Below, piece after piece: positions 56,780-64,000 of a DNA stretch of 64,000 nucleotides (its first letter is position 1; every line of letters begins with the position of its first letter). The translations under genes and the position numbers were made by a program. The DNA is from JAEUIV01 sp033763795 (lineage in GTDB: Bacteria; Planctomycetota; Phycisphaerae; Phycisphaerales; UBA1924): NCBI GenBank assembly GCA_033763795.1, contig JANRJV010000038.1:9850-73849 (forward strand), written 5' to 3'. The notes beneath the pieces were generated by a model, which saw only the letters and a program-made list of their open reading frames with translations, did not search any database and was not told the origin of the DNA.

Positions 56780-58651
56780 ATGAGTCTCCTCGCGATGATG
56801 CTGGCCGTGGCGGTGTGCCTCGTCGCGGGGTACTTCCTGTACGGCTCTTTCATCGCGCGGCAGTACCGGATCGACGACACGCGTGCGACCCCCGCGGCGC
56901 TGCAAAACGACGGGGTGGACTTCATCCCCACGAACCCGTTCTACCTGCTTTCGCAGCACTTTTCGGCGATCGCCGCGGCCGGGCCCATCGCGGGCCCGAT
57001 CCTCGCGTGCATGTCGTTCGGCTGGCTGCCGTGCCTCCTGTGGATCGTGGTGGGGGTCGTCTTCATCGGGGCGGTGCACGACTTCTCGGCGCTCGTCGCG
57101 TCGGTTCGGCACGGGGCGCACTCGATCGCCGAGATCGCCCGGCGGAACCTGGGTCGCCGCGCCGCCCTGGCGCTCGTCGCGTTCATCTGGATCGCGCTGG
57201 TCTACGTGATCATTGCCTTTACGCAGATCACCGCCGGGACGTTCGTGGGAGTCTCGGAGGAGATCGCGGGCATCGATGCGCCCTTCAACAAGGGTGGCGC
57301 TGTCGCGATGGCGAGCACGCTCTACCTGCTGCTCGCGCTGGTGCTGGGCGTCGTGCAGCGGGTTCTTCGGCCGCCGCTGTGGCTCGTCACGGCGATCTTC
57401 GTCCCCGCCTCGCTGGTTTGCGTCTGGGCGGGGACGCGCCTCGACGACGTGCTGGTCTTCGGCGCGCGGACCTGGTTCGTGGTCATCCTGGCGTACTGCT
57501 TCGTGTCGTCGATGCTGCCGATGTGGCTGCTGCAGCAGCCGCGCGGGTACCTCGGCGGCTTCATCCTTTACCTGGCGATCGCGGTCGGGCTCTTCGGCGT
57601 GCTGCTGGGCGGGTTCGACGTGAAGCAGCCCATGCTCACCGAGCGGGCGCTCGAGACGCTGAACCCGCTGAGCGCGCTCGCGCTGCTCGACCGGGAGCAA
57701 GCCGGCGGATCGATGACGGGGTACATCCTGCCGTTCCTCTTCGTGACCATCGCCTGCGGCGCGTGCTCGGGGTTCCACGGGCTTATCTGCGGCGGGACCA
57801 CCAGCAAGCAGATCGCGCGCGAATCGCACTGTCATCCGGTGGGGTACGGCGCGATGCTGCTGGAGGGACTGGTCGCTGTCATCGCGCTGTCGACCGTGAT
57901 GGTCCTCACGCCGGCGGAAGCGAAGGGCCTGACCCCGGCCCGCGTCTACGGCGACGGACTGGCGGCGTATCTCACCCTCGCCCTCGGGAAGGAAGCCTTC
58001 GTCTTCTGCGCGACGTTCGGCGCAATGGCGTTCAGCACGTTCGTGTTCGACACGCTCGATGTCTCGACGCGCCTGGGCCGATACCTGCTGAGCGAGCTCG
58101 TCTTCAGCCGGGGCGAGAACCGGGTGGACGAGGCGCCGGCTCAGCCTGAGCCCGGCGCGAGCCCCCAGGACCGCCGGGCCCGGCAACTCGTGGGCGTCCT
58201 CGCAGCGGGCGCGACGGCGGGAGTGCCGCTGGTCATGCTGCTCACCGCCGACCCCTCGGCGTACGTGCTCTTCTGGACGCTCTTCGGAACGTCGAATCAG
58301 CTCCTGGCGGCGCTCACGCTGCTGGGCGTGGCGGTCTGGCTGAAGCGGAGCGGTCGGCGGGCCTGGTACGTGCTCGGGCCCGCGGCGTTCATGTCCGTCA
58401 TCACGCTCTGGGCGCTGCTCATCCAGCTGGCGGTCGGTCTCCGCGACCTCGCGGCAGGCAGCGCCCGGACCAGCGCGGGCGACCTCAACCCCACGGTGCT
58501 CAACGGCCTTGCCGCGGGCGCGCTGCTCGTGCTTGCAGCCATCGTCTATTGGAGCGCGATCGCCACGCTGCTCCGGGCTCGGCGGACCGATGCGCCTTCG
58601 GACGCCCGGCGAGAAGTGTTGTCAGATCCGTCCAGACGCGACGAGGCCTGA
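56780..58651 (+). CDS. cstA: Carbon starvation protein A (peptide/pyruvate transporter family)
   Basis: A 623-residue membrane protein with about sixteen hydrophobic segments. The CstA signatures are clear: 'DGVDFIPTNPFYLLSQHFSAIAAAGPIAGPILA', 'GVVFIGAVHDFSALVASVRHGAHSIAEIA', 'GFHGLICGGTTSKQIARESHCHPVGYGAML' and 'VLFWTLFGTSNQLLAALTLL'. The family takes up peptides or pyruvate (CstA, BtsT). Length is below the 700 residues of E. coli CstA, as in the shorter group of this family. The ATG at 56780 follows CATACT without a Shine-Dalgarno. It is convergent with the HIT gene, only 3 bp apart. Confidence 0.95.
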   Translation: MSLLAMMLAVAVCLVAGYFLYGSFIARQYRIDDTRATPAALQNDGVDFIPTNPFYLLSQHFSAIAAAGPIAGPILACMSFGWLPCLLWIVVGVVFIGAVHDFSALVASVRHGAHSIAEIARRNLGRRAALALVAFIWIALVYVIIAFTQITAGTFVGVSEEIAGIDAPFNKGGAVAMASTLYLLLALVLGVVQRVLRPPLWLVTAIFVPASLVCVWAGTRLDDVLVFGARTWFVVILAYCFVSSMLPMWLLQQPRGYLGGFILYLAIAVGLFGVLLGGFDVKQPMLTERALETLNPLSALALLDREQAGGSMTGYILPFLFVTIACGACSGFHGLICGGTTSKQIARESHCHPVGYGAMLLEGLVAVIALSTVMVLTPAEAKGLTPARVYGDGLAAYLTLALGKEAFVFCATFGAMAFSTFVFDTLDVSTRLGRYLLSELVFSRGENRVDEAPAQPEPGASPQDRRARQLVGVLAAGATAGVPLVMLLTADPSAYVLFWTLFGTSNQLLAALTLLGVAVWLKRSGRRAWYVLGPAAFMSVITLWALLIQLAVGLRDLAAGSARTSAGDLNPTVLNGLAAGALLVLAAIVYWSAIATLLRARRTDAPSDARREVLSDPSRRDEA

Positions 58652-58654
58652 CGC

Positions 58655-59068
58655 TCAAAGGGCGCTGGAAATGGCCTGCGCGAGCGCCGCGCCCTCGTCG
58701 TTCTCCAGCTTGCTGGAGGGCCAGCTCAGGCCCAGCCCGGCGCCCGTCGAGGGCTTGGGGATGATGTGAAAGTGAACGTGGAAGACCGCCTGATGGGCCT
58801 CGGCGCCGTTGTTCTGAAGCACGTTGTAGGCATTGCACCCGGTCGCCTGCATGACCGCCCGGCAGATGCGCGGCAGCACGCGGCCCAGCGCCGCAGCAGA
58901 CTCGTCCGAGAGGGCGTCCAGCGTTGCGGCGGATTCCTTAGGAATGACGAGCGTGTGGCCGCGCGACAGCGGAAAGATGTCGAGAAACGCCAGCACGCGG
59001 TCGCTCTCGTACACCTTGTGGCACGGGATCTCGCCCCGCAAAATGCGGCTAAAAATGGTGTCGCTCAT
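58655..59068 (-). CDS. HIT-family nucleotide hydrolase
   Basis: A 137-residue histidine-triad protein, a nucleotidyl hydrolase or transferase (HINT-like). It starts 'DTIFSRILRGEIPCHKVYESDRVLAFLDIFPLSRGHTLVIPK', the usual opening of bacterial HIT proteins, and has the triad in 'FHVHFHIIPKP' (H97, H99, H101). The ATG at 59068 is preceded by TATGCT (complement of 59076-59081) seven bases before it and no Shine-Dalgarno, again a leaderless arrangement. It lies 23 bp after the amidohydrolase gene in the same direction, so it could also be read from that transcript. Confidence 0.95.
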   Translation of the reverse strand: MSDTIFSRILRGEIPCHKVYESDRVLAFLDIFPLSRGHTLVIPKESAATLDALSDESAAALGRVLPRICRAVMQATGCNAYNVLQNNGAEAHQAVFHVHFHIIPKPSTGAGLGLSWPSSKLENDEGAALAQAISSAL

Positions 59069-59075
59069 CGCCGGG

Positions 59076-59081
59076 AGCATA
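59076..59081 (-). promoter_or_regulatory. -10-like hexamer abutting the HIT gene
   Basis: TATGCT on the minus strand, 7 nt before the ATG at 59068. No Shine-Dalgarno and no -35 match. Confidence 0.4.
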
Positions 59082-59091
59082 CCGCGACGGA

Positions 59092-60180
59092 TCAGTGAGA
59101 CTCGTACCAGCGGTTGAGAAGAGCCGCGGCCGCATCGTGGTACACCGTGCGCAAAAGGTCCGGATCCAGGCGGTGTCCGCGGAGCGTGGGGGCTGACATC
59201 GCGTCGAAGCGCGTCGGCTCAACAAGGGACAAATCCGGGTCGGCGATAGGAGATGGAACATCGCCTTCCCGCTCGTACTGGAAGCGCAGGGCCCAGTAGC
59301 GGCTGGCGTACAGGTCGAATGCCTCTTCCGGAGAACGGGCCTCGCCCGGAGGTGGGCCGCCCGTGTTGGGACCGCCCACGTGGACCTCACTCGTGACGAT
59401 GTCGGAGCCGAAGAGGATTCTGCCCTTCCAGCGGCGGTGGAAGGCGAGCATGCGTTCGCGCGGGTGCTTGCTGAGCTCTCTGACCATCCATTTGGTCGCG
59501 GAAGTGTCGAGATAGAAGTTGTCGTGACGCTCGAGCAGGTCGTCGAGGAAGTCGAGATCCTCGGGCCAGCCGCCCATGTGCGCAAGAATCCAGGGGATGC
59601 TGCGGTACTCGCGGCCCAGAATCTCCAGATGCGTGTACTGGTCCGGCTTTGAGCCGTAGAGCGCGGCGTCGGCGTACTTCGTCTTGAACCACGTGTCCGG
59701 GTCGGCGATGTGCGCCATGAACATCATGCCCTTGGACGCGGCGTGGTCCATGTGGCCCCGGCGGTGGGGGCTCTCGAGCGTGAGCAGACGCCAGTCGCCC
59801 ACCTCGCGGCCCATGTCCCGGCCCCGCGGGGCGCACCACCACTTGACCATCCGCGCCCCGAGCGCGTGCCACCGGTCGATGGCTTCAAGAAACCCTTCCG
59901 CGAGCGCGTGCGCACGGTTCGGACCGCTGAAGTCCGGCACGGCGATGAAGCGGACGGTGTCGCCAAGAACCCGGCGGACGCTCTCGGCGTGCTGCAGTTG
60001 CGACATCGAGTACGTGAGCGTCACGCCGAAGAGCTCGCGCGCCGTCTTGTAGATGGCGACGGCCCGATCGCCGTTGATGTGCGAGTGCACGTCGATGATC
60101 GGGACCGGTGGCGCGGCAAAGCCGAGGGCTTCGGCCCGATAGTCGAGGCCGGTGAGATTCGACGAGTTGGCCGGGGGCAT
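59092..60180 (-). CDS. Amidohydrolase-family (TIM-barrel) hydrolase
   Basis: A 362-residue metal-dependent hydrolase or decarboxylase of the amidohydrolase 2 group. The metal ligands H32 and H34 are in 'IIDVHSHIN', later ligands in 'FMAHIADP' and 'SIPWILAHMGGWPEDLDFL', and the catalytic Asp is in 'RILFGSDIV'. The order H-x-H, H, H, D fits the superfamily. The substrate is unknown; planctomycetes have many such genes. The ATG at 60180 is preceded by TACGAT and no Shine-Dalgarno. The HIT gene follows in the same direction. Earlier in-frame starts run into a Cys/Arg-rich, non-homologous stretch. Confidence 0.9.
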   Translation of the reverse strand: MPPANSSNLTGLDYRAEALGFAAPPVPIIDVHSHINGDRAVAIYKTARELFGVTLTYSMSQLQHAESVRRVLGDTVRFIAVPDFSGPNRAHALAEGFLEAIDRWHALGARMVKWWCAPRGRDMGREVGDWRLLTLESPHRRGHMDHAASKGMMFMAHIADPDTWFKTKYADAALYGSKPDQYTHLEILGREYRSIPWILAHMGGWPEDLDFLDDLLERHDNFYLDTSATKWMVRELSKHPRERMLAFHRRWKGRILFGSDIVTSEVHVGGPNTGGPPPGEARSPEEAFDLYASRYWALRFQYEREGDVPSPIADPDLSLVEPTRFDAMSAPTLRGHRLDPDLLRTVYHDAAAALLNRWYESH

Positions 60181-60188
60181 GCGAGCGG

Positions 60189-60194
60189 ATCGTA
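60189..60194 (-). promoter_or_regulatory. -10-like hexamer abutting the amidohydrolase gene
   Basis: TACGAT on the minus strand, 8 nt before the ATG at 60180, with no Shine-Dalgarno. Consistent with a leaderless transcript. Confidence 0.4.
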
Positions 60195-60367
60195 GTGCGG
60201 ATGGTCGTTCGCTCCACGCCTTGAAACGCGCGGTCGCCGCACGTCTACAGGTTGGTGCAGAACCGGCGGAGGCCCTAGGCGTGGGACGACGGGGCCGCTC
60301 CCGTAGTGGGCAGCCCAAAAGCACAACGGGCAGGGCAAAGCGACAACACCAGCCAGCGCAGCAGACC

Positions 60368-60450
60368 GCCCGGCCGCTGGGTCCTCCCCTGACCGGCCGG
60401 GCGTCAGACTGCCCGCTCAACCAACCCTCAACGGCCCATTGACGGGCCGT
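60368..60450. other. Two perfect inverted repeats at the edge of the phage-like module
   Basis: The 280-bp gap between the amidohydrolase start and the small membrane gene holds a 9-bp perfect inverted repeat (GCCCGGCCG at 60368-60376 with CGGCCGGGC at 60394-60402) and a 7-bp one (ACGGCCC 60431-60437 with GGGCCGT 60444-60450). The second follows the minus-strand stop at 60461 by 11 bp and may end that transcript, though the T-run is poor. No att-like direct repeat was seen. Confidence 0.35.
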
Positions 60451-60460
60451 CGAAGCTGCC

Positions 60461-60856
60461 TCAAGCCCCGGGTCGGGGCGGGCGGCACGCGGCTCGCGCC
60501 CGGGTCATCGCCGCCTGGTCAACCACTCGGCCCGCGTCGTCGGGCCCGCCAGCCCGGGGCTGCCCGCCTCCGCACCCAACCATCTCCAGCCGAGACCCGA
60601 CGTACAGCACCCCCCAGCTCGCGCAGGCAGCCAGCACCACCGCCGAGACGGAGACGATCCCTTGCGTCAGGACCAGTCCCGCGGCCGCCCACGGGGCCGC
60701 ACAAGGACCGCACACGGCCAGCGGTGCGAGGCCCACGCGAGCCAGCAGCGGCACTACCCGCTGACGCACGTGGGCGACCGGGCCGCACTGGGCCCGGACC
60801 CACACCGCCGCCGCGCCCGCCCCTCCGACCGCCGCCAGGAAGATCTCACCGGTCAT
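60461..60856 (-). CDS. Small membrane protein, last gene of the phage-like module
   Basis: A 131-residue protein. Two or three hydrophobic stretches are visible ('IFLAAVGGAGAAAVW', 'GLAPLAVCGPCAAPWAAAGLVL', 'VSVSAVVLAACASWGVLYV'), followed by a polar Gly/Arg/Pro-rich tail. Its ATG at 60856 overlaps the previous stop (ATGA) and AGGAG lies seven bases upstream, so it is translated together with the Cys-rich gene. A small membrane protein after tail genes recalls phage holins, but size and topology are only loosely compatible and no family is recognised. It is the last gene before the convergently unrelated amidohydrolase region. Confidence 0.65.
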   Translation of the reverse strand: MTGEIFLAAVGGAGAAAVWVRAQCGPVAHVRQRVVPLLARVGLAPLAVCGPCAAPWAAAGLVLTQGIVSVSAVVLAACASWGVLYVGSRLEMVGCGGGQPRAGGPDDAGRVVDQAAMTRARAACRPPRPGA

Positions 60857-62166
60857 GGGCACGCTCCTCTCTTGTTGACGCTGGCCTCAATCTCGATCTT
60901 GGCGATCAGCGGGTGGTACTGCGTCCCGCCGCAGGTCAGGACGATCCCCGCCGCCACAAACGTCCCCGACAGGAAGTTGCACGAGGTGCCCGTCATCTGC
61001 CCGTTGGCCCCGAGCGCGTCCCCCTCGTAGTCCACGTAGGCGCTGGCCCGCACGAACCCCGCCGCGTCGAACACCAGGTCGACGCCGACCCCGTAAATGT
61101 CCAGGTCCTGAGCCGGGCTCGACACCACGCTGGGGATCGTCCAGCCGGTGTCATCGCCCACGGTGAGCGTGATGTCGTTGCACCCGGTGCCCGGCGCGGA
61201 AGCGGACCCGCTCAGGGTGATGACCTGCGTGCCGCCTGCGACAATGACGGGCGAGCCGCCGGAAGAGTTGCACTCGTAGCGCTGCAGGGTGATGGTGATG
61301 ACATAGTCAACGGTGTGCGGGCTCCCAGTGTTGAAGCACTGAGCCCCGTCCTCGCCGCAGCACGCGGCCGGACTTGAGAACAGCCCGCCGTCGCACGGCA
61401 CGCCGCAGACCTCGTTCTCCGCGCCCGAGAGCCCGCCGAGAGATGCGCACTCGGCGGGTGTGAGATTGGCGCAGCTCCCATCGCTGAAGCAGCACCTGCG
61501 GGCGCACGCGTTGCCCTCGCCACCCAGACACGTCCTGCCGTGGGGCTGCTCGATCGTGACGTCGATGTCGCCGGTGACCGTGATGGTGTCGCCGCCCGCC
61601 AGCAAGTGGGTCGTCGCCCCGCTGGCGCGGATGCGCACGGATTGGATGCACCGACCCTCCCGCTCGACGTCGACGCGCAGGTTGGACAGCACGACGGCGG
61701 ACTCGGTTGAGTCCGGGCCGTTGACGATGCCAAACAGCGACACCGATGCGATCGCGACCACGACGCAGTACCGGTCGTCACTCACCTCGAGCTCGACGAG
61801 CCATTGCACCGTGCCGCCGTTGATCGTCGGCAATCCCTTTTGCAGCGAGGCTCTGCCCGAAAGGACTATGCGGCTCGGGCCCCACGATGTCTCGATGAAG
61901 CCCTGCCGGTCCCACGGCGTGCCGGTGATGAGCTGGCTCTGGTCTGAGTCGAGGATCGGGCAGTCGCCCACAGCCTGAGGTACCTGGTCAGCAGCAACGG
62001 CGGTGTAGGTGTACGTCTCGAGCGACTCTCCGGTCTTGGCACGAGTCACGGTCATCGAGCCCGAGCAGGCGATGTCCTCGAACGGTGCCGCACGCTTGAG
62101 CGAGCACACGCGCCCGTCGCAGCACTCGCGCCCGCAGCGGCAACGGCAGGGGGATGAGGCGCTCAT
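60853..62166 (-). CDS. Cysteine-rich protein with a Phycisphaerae-type cysteine motif
   Basis: A 437-residue protein of unknown function. The first 25 residues hold seven Cys ('PCRCRCGRECCDGRVC'). Two beta-rich regions follow ('VEREGRCIQSVRIRASG', 'DTITVTGDIDVTIEQP'; later 'TVDYVITITLQRYECN'). Between them lies 'CCFSDGSCANLTPAECASLGGLSG', which matches the CC-x3-GSC-x3-TxxEC-x3-GG motif found in Phycisphaerae surface proteins. There is no signal peptide. Its ATG overlaps the previous stop and its own stop overlaps the next ATG. In this context it may be a tail or surface-adhesion component, possibly stabilised by disulfides. That is inference; no database family is recognised. Confidence 0.7.
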   Translation of the reverse strand: MSASSPCRCRCGRECCDGRVCSLKRAAPFEDIACSGSMTVTRAKTGESLETYTYTAVAADQVPQAVGDCPILDSDQSQLITGTPWDRQGFIETSWGPSRIVLSGRASLQKGLPTINGGTVQWLVELEVSDDRYCVVVAIASVSLFGIVNGPDSTESAVVLSNLRVDVEREGRCIQSVRIRASGATTHLLAGGDTITVTGDIDVTIEQPHGRTCLGGEGNACARRCCFSDGSCANLTPAECASLGGLSGAENEVCGVPCDGGLFSSPAACCGEDGAQCFNTGSPHTVDYVITITLQRYECNSSGGSPVIVAGGTQVITLSGSASAPGTGCNDITLTVGDDTGWTIPSVVSSPAQDLDIYGVGVDLVFDAAGFVRASAYVDYEGDALGANGQMTGTSCNFLSGTFVAAGIVLTCGGTQYHPLIAKIEIEASVNKRGACP

Positions 62167-64000
62167 GATCCCACCCCGTTGGGCGCGTGGAAGAGAGCCC
62201 GAGTCGAGCCCAGCGGCCCCACAATCGCCGCGTGCACCACAACACCCGCCGTGATCGGCTGCATCAGGCAGTCGCCCGTGAGATCGGTGGCGAGCACGCC
62301 GTTGCCCTGACGTCCAGATCCGGAGTTGGCGGCCTCGCATCCGTTGAGCCCGACGCCCGAGGTCGTGTGCGTCCGCCCGTTGGCGACGGCGGCCCAGGCA
62401 GAGCCGGTCCACCTGACCTCCTCCCACTGGTAGGTCCACTTGTTGGTGCCGGCGGATGTCGATCCGGTGATGCGGATCATGAGCTGCGCGCCGCGATCGC
62501 CCGCCAGGTCCTCTACGCCAGGAGCCGCAGCTCCGCCGCCGCGCGGTGTCACTGTGCGCTCCGCCCCCCGTGCGGCGCTGCCCTGGGCGATCGTCGCCGT
62601 GCCCTGCGCTCCGCCCGCCTGGACATCATCGAGCGCCGCCGCCGTCCCCGGCCGCGCATACCGCGAGAGGCCCGTCGCGACGGAGCGCGAAGCGGCCCTC
62701 TCCAGAGACTCGTACGCGGACCGGGGGACGTCGTGTTGATTGATCGTCAGCACAGTCACGCCGCGCCGCACGTCCCACGCCACCTGGCTGATCGCCTCGG
62801 GGGAGAAGCCCGGCAGCGCGTTGACCATGCCGCGCAGCTCGACCTGGCCCGAGCGGATCAATCCCCCCGCGGCCTTGTACGTCGCGATCTGCTCGGCGAT
62901 CTGATCGAGCACGCTGTCGTTGACAGGAGTGCCGACGTCGCCGGTCGCCACGCGCTCGACCACACGGCGCAGGAACGGGGCCTGCACCTTGAGGGTCAGC
63001 GGGTCGTTGATCGCGGCGGTGAGGTCCGCGCCCGTCAGCCTGGTTAGGACCACCTCGTCGGAGACGATCGAGGCCGACCACGCCGCGCAGTAGTAGTCGC
63101 GCTCGACGTTGCCCTCGTTGCTCTCGTACGCGAACGTGGCGACCAGGTCACCGGCGGCGTACGCCGTCGCGTCCCCGTAGCCGCCCGTCTCCGCCGGCAG
63201 CTTGATCCACGCGACATCCCTCGGCAGCACGATGACGCCGTCCTGAGGCACGATCGAAGCCCCGTCAAAGCGGACCAGCGTGGAGCCAGACGCGGGCGAT
63301 CGCACCCACTCGCCCGGAGCGCCGGGAAGCGCCGCGATGGCGTGGATGACGGCGTCGACGCGCTCGCCCTGATCCGTCTCGCCGTCGCGGGCGCGGACCG
63401 TCATGCTGGTCAGCCGTCCGATGCGCAGCCGCTCCTCGGCGGGCGTGATGCGCAGCGCGCGGTAGACCCTGTTGAACTGTGAGCGGCCATCGGAGTCCTT
63501 GGGAGGTCCGCCCCGCCAGGCGGTCAGCGAGTTGGGCGCGACCGTGCCCGGATACGCCGATGCGGTCTCCGTGCCGTTGAGCCAGCGTCCGGTCTTGGGA
63601 TCGCGCCACACCCACTCGAGGTTGTTGCCGTCGCGCGAGCAGACGCAGACGGTCCGCGTCTCGCCGCTGGTCACCACGATCGTCCGCGCCCGCTGACCCT
63701 GATGCGTGCCCAGCTCGTACGGCTCGGCGATCGAGGCGTAGCCCGCGATGCTCACGGGCTCTCCCCCCTGGGGCAGACGCTGCACGTGGAGCGTCGAGCC
63801 GCTGGCGGCGAGGATCGGCGTGTGCCCGATGCGGGCGCAGAGCGCGAGGAGCTCCTGCGCCGCGCTGGCGTTGCCCCACTCGAGCGGGCCGGGAGGTGCG
63901 AGGTCGTCGATGTCGGGCGGCACGTAGCCGACCGTCAGCCCGAGAGCGTCGGCGCACAGGTCGATCAGCGCGCTGTGCGGTGTGTACGAGTCATCAGCGG
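62163..64000 (-). CDS. Phage tail/baseplate-like structural protein (5' end outside the window)
   Basis: At least 612 residues, open to the window edge: the frame continues without a stop from 64000. The first visible part ('SALIDLCADALGLTVGYVP', then 'LEWGNASAAQELLALCARIGHTPIL') resembles a helical-sheet module seen in prophage tail or baseplate proteins of planctomycetes and verrucomicrobia, in which 'LxWxNAxPAQAL' is followed by 'LCxxxG'. A beta-rich middle ('DGVIVLPRDVAWIKLP') and a repetitive Ala/Gly/Thr-rich linker (about 465-505) lead to a C-terminal beta domain ('LMIRITGSTSAGTNKWTYQWEEV', 'GDCLMQPITAGVVVHAAIVG'). ATGA couples it to the Cys-rich gene. The assignment is by general pattern only; a non-phage surface protein is possible. 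Confidence 0.6.
   Translation of the reverse strand, partial: ADDSYTPHSALIDLCADALGLTVGYVPPDIDDLAPPGPLEWGNASAAQELLALCARIGHTPILAASGSTLHVQRLPQGGEPVSIAGYASIAEPYELGTHQGQRARTIVVTSGETRTVCVCSRDGNNLEWVWRDPKTGRWLNGTETASAYPGTVAPNSLTAWRGGPPKDSDGRSQFNRVYRALRITPAEERLRIGRLTSMTVRARDGETDQGERVDAVIHAIAALPGAPGEWVRSPASGSTLVRFDGASIVPQDGVIVLPRDVAWIKLPAETGGYGDATAYAAGDLVATFAYESNEGNVERDYYCAAWSASIVSDEVVLTRLTGADLTAAINDPLTLKVQAPFLRRVVERVATGDVGTPVNDSVLDQIAEQIATYKAAGGLIRSGQVELRGMVNALPGFSPEAISQVAWDVRRGVTVLTINQHDVPRSAYESLERAASRSVATGLSRYARPGTAAALDDVQAGGAQGTATIAQGSAARGAERTVTPRGGGAAAPGVEDLAGDRGAQLMIRITGSTSAGTNKWTYQWEEVRWTGSAWAAVANGRTHTTSGVGLNGCEAANSGSGRQGNGVLATDLTGDCLMQPITAGVVVHAAIVGPLGSTRALFHAPNGVGS

Noticed and set aside
1..64000. 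CRISPR arrays, insertion sequences, integrases or rRNA genes
   Set aside because: No regularly spaced repeats, transposase or integrase motifs, terminal inverted repeats with target duplications, or rRNA stretches were seen.

Overview
The window reads as chromosomal DNA of a high-GC planctomycete, most likely of the class Phycisphaerae. This rests on several proteins with planctomycete character. There is a secreted matrixin-type protease ending in a dockerin-like 'VNFxDVTSVLxNxG' repeat. There is a TPR protein with two RNA-polymerase alpha-CTD repeats, a fused GldF/GldG ABC component, and a type II pseudopilin with a short C-terminal domain. A 'CC-x3-GSC' cysteine motif typical of Phycisphaerae surface proteins also appears. 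The organism and genus are inferred, not proven. About 52 protein genes, one tRNA-Arg(CCT) and four good intrinsic terminators can be supported. No IS element or CRISPR array was seen.

Layout. 1-8.1 kb, minus strand: start of a class I fructose-bisphosphate aldolase, an HU-family protein with a near-consensus promoter, a small lipoprotein, a DUF1573 protein, the large matrixin/PKD/Fn3/dockerin protein, a DUF1579 protein, tRNA-Arg and a pseudopilin; an isolated short flagellin follows. 9.2-20.9 kb, plus strand: a GldA / GldF-GldG fusion / DUF4340 export-type ABC module, then a giant AsmA-like protein, a LOG-family enzyme and a lipoprotein. 20.9-25.2 kb, minus strand: a SpoIID-like lipoprotein, the TPR/alpha-CTD protein and a MATE transporter. 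25.3-31.8 kb, plus strand: ScpB, a lipoprotein, DUF58, a transglutaminase membrane protein, a methyltransferase and a YcgR-like PilZ protein, several with ATGA overlaps. 31.9-36.6 kb: a lipoprotein, a methyltransferase, an esterase and two overlapping DinB proteins. 36.7-42.7 kb: a DevCAB-like ABC exporter, exported MsrA and a chemoreceptor with a CxxCH haem site. 42.7-60.2 kb: mostly metabolic and housekeeping genes (CoA-transferase subunit A without B, glutamine-amidotransferase-like hydrolase, threonine synthase, S41 protease, IMP dehydrogenase, aspartate kinase, MFS/spermidine synthase fusion, prolyl-tRNA synthetase, CstA, HIT protein, amidohydrolase). 60.4-64 kb: three minus-strand genes coupled by ATGA overlaps that look like the end of a prophage or tail-like structural module; the first runs off the window.

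The most general pattern found is in the start regions. At least eleven genes, most without a Shine-Dalgarno sequence, have a -10-like hexamer (TANNNT or CATNNT) only 5-10 nt before the start codon, which predicts leaderless or nearly leaderless mRNAs. Genes with a clear Shine-Dalgarno have the hexamer farther upstream or lie inside operons. The clearest case is IMP dehydrogenase (TTGACG, 17 nt, CATCAT, 6 nt, ATG). Other points of interest are the tandem alpha-CTD protein, the haem-binding chemoreceptor with a possible pseudoknot upstream, and the right-end phage-like module carrying a host-type cysteine motif. No complete new system can be proven from this window alone.
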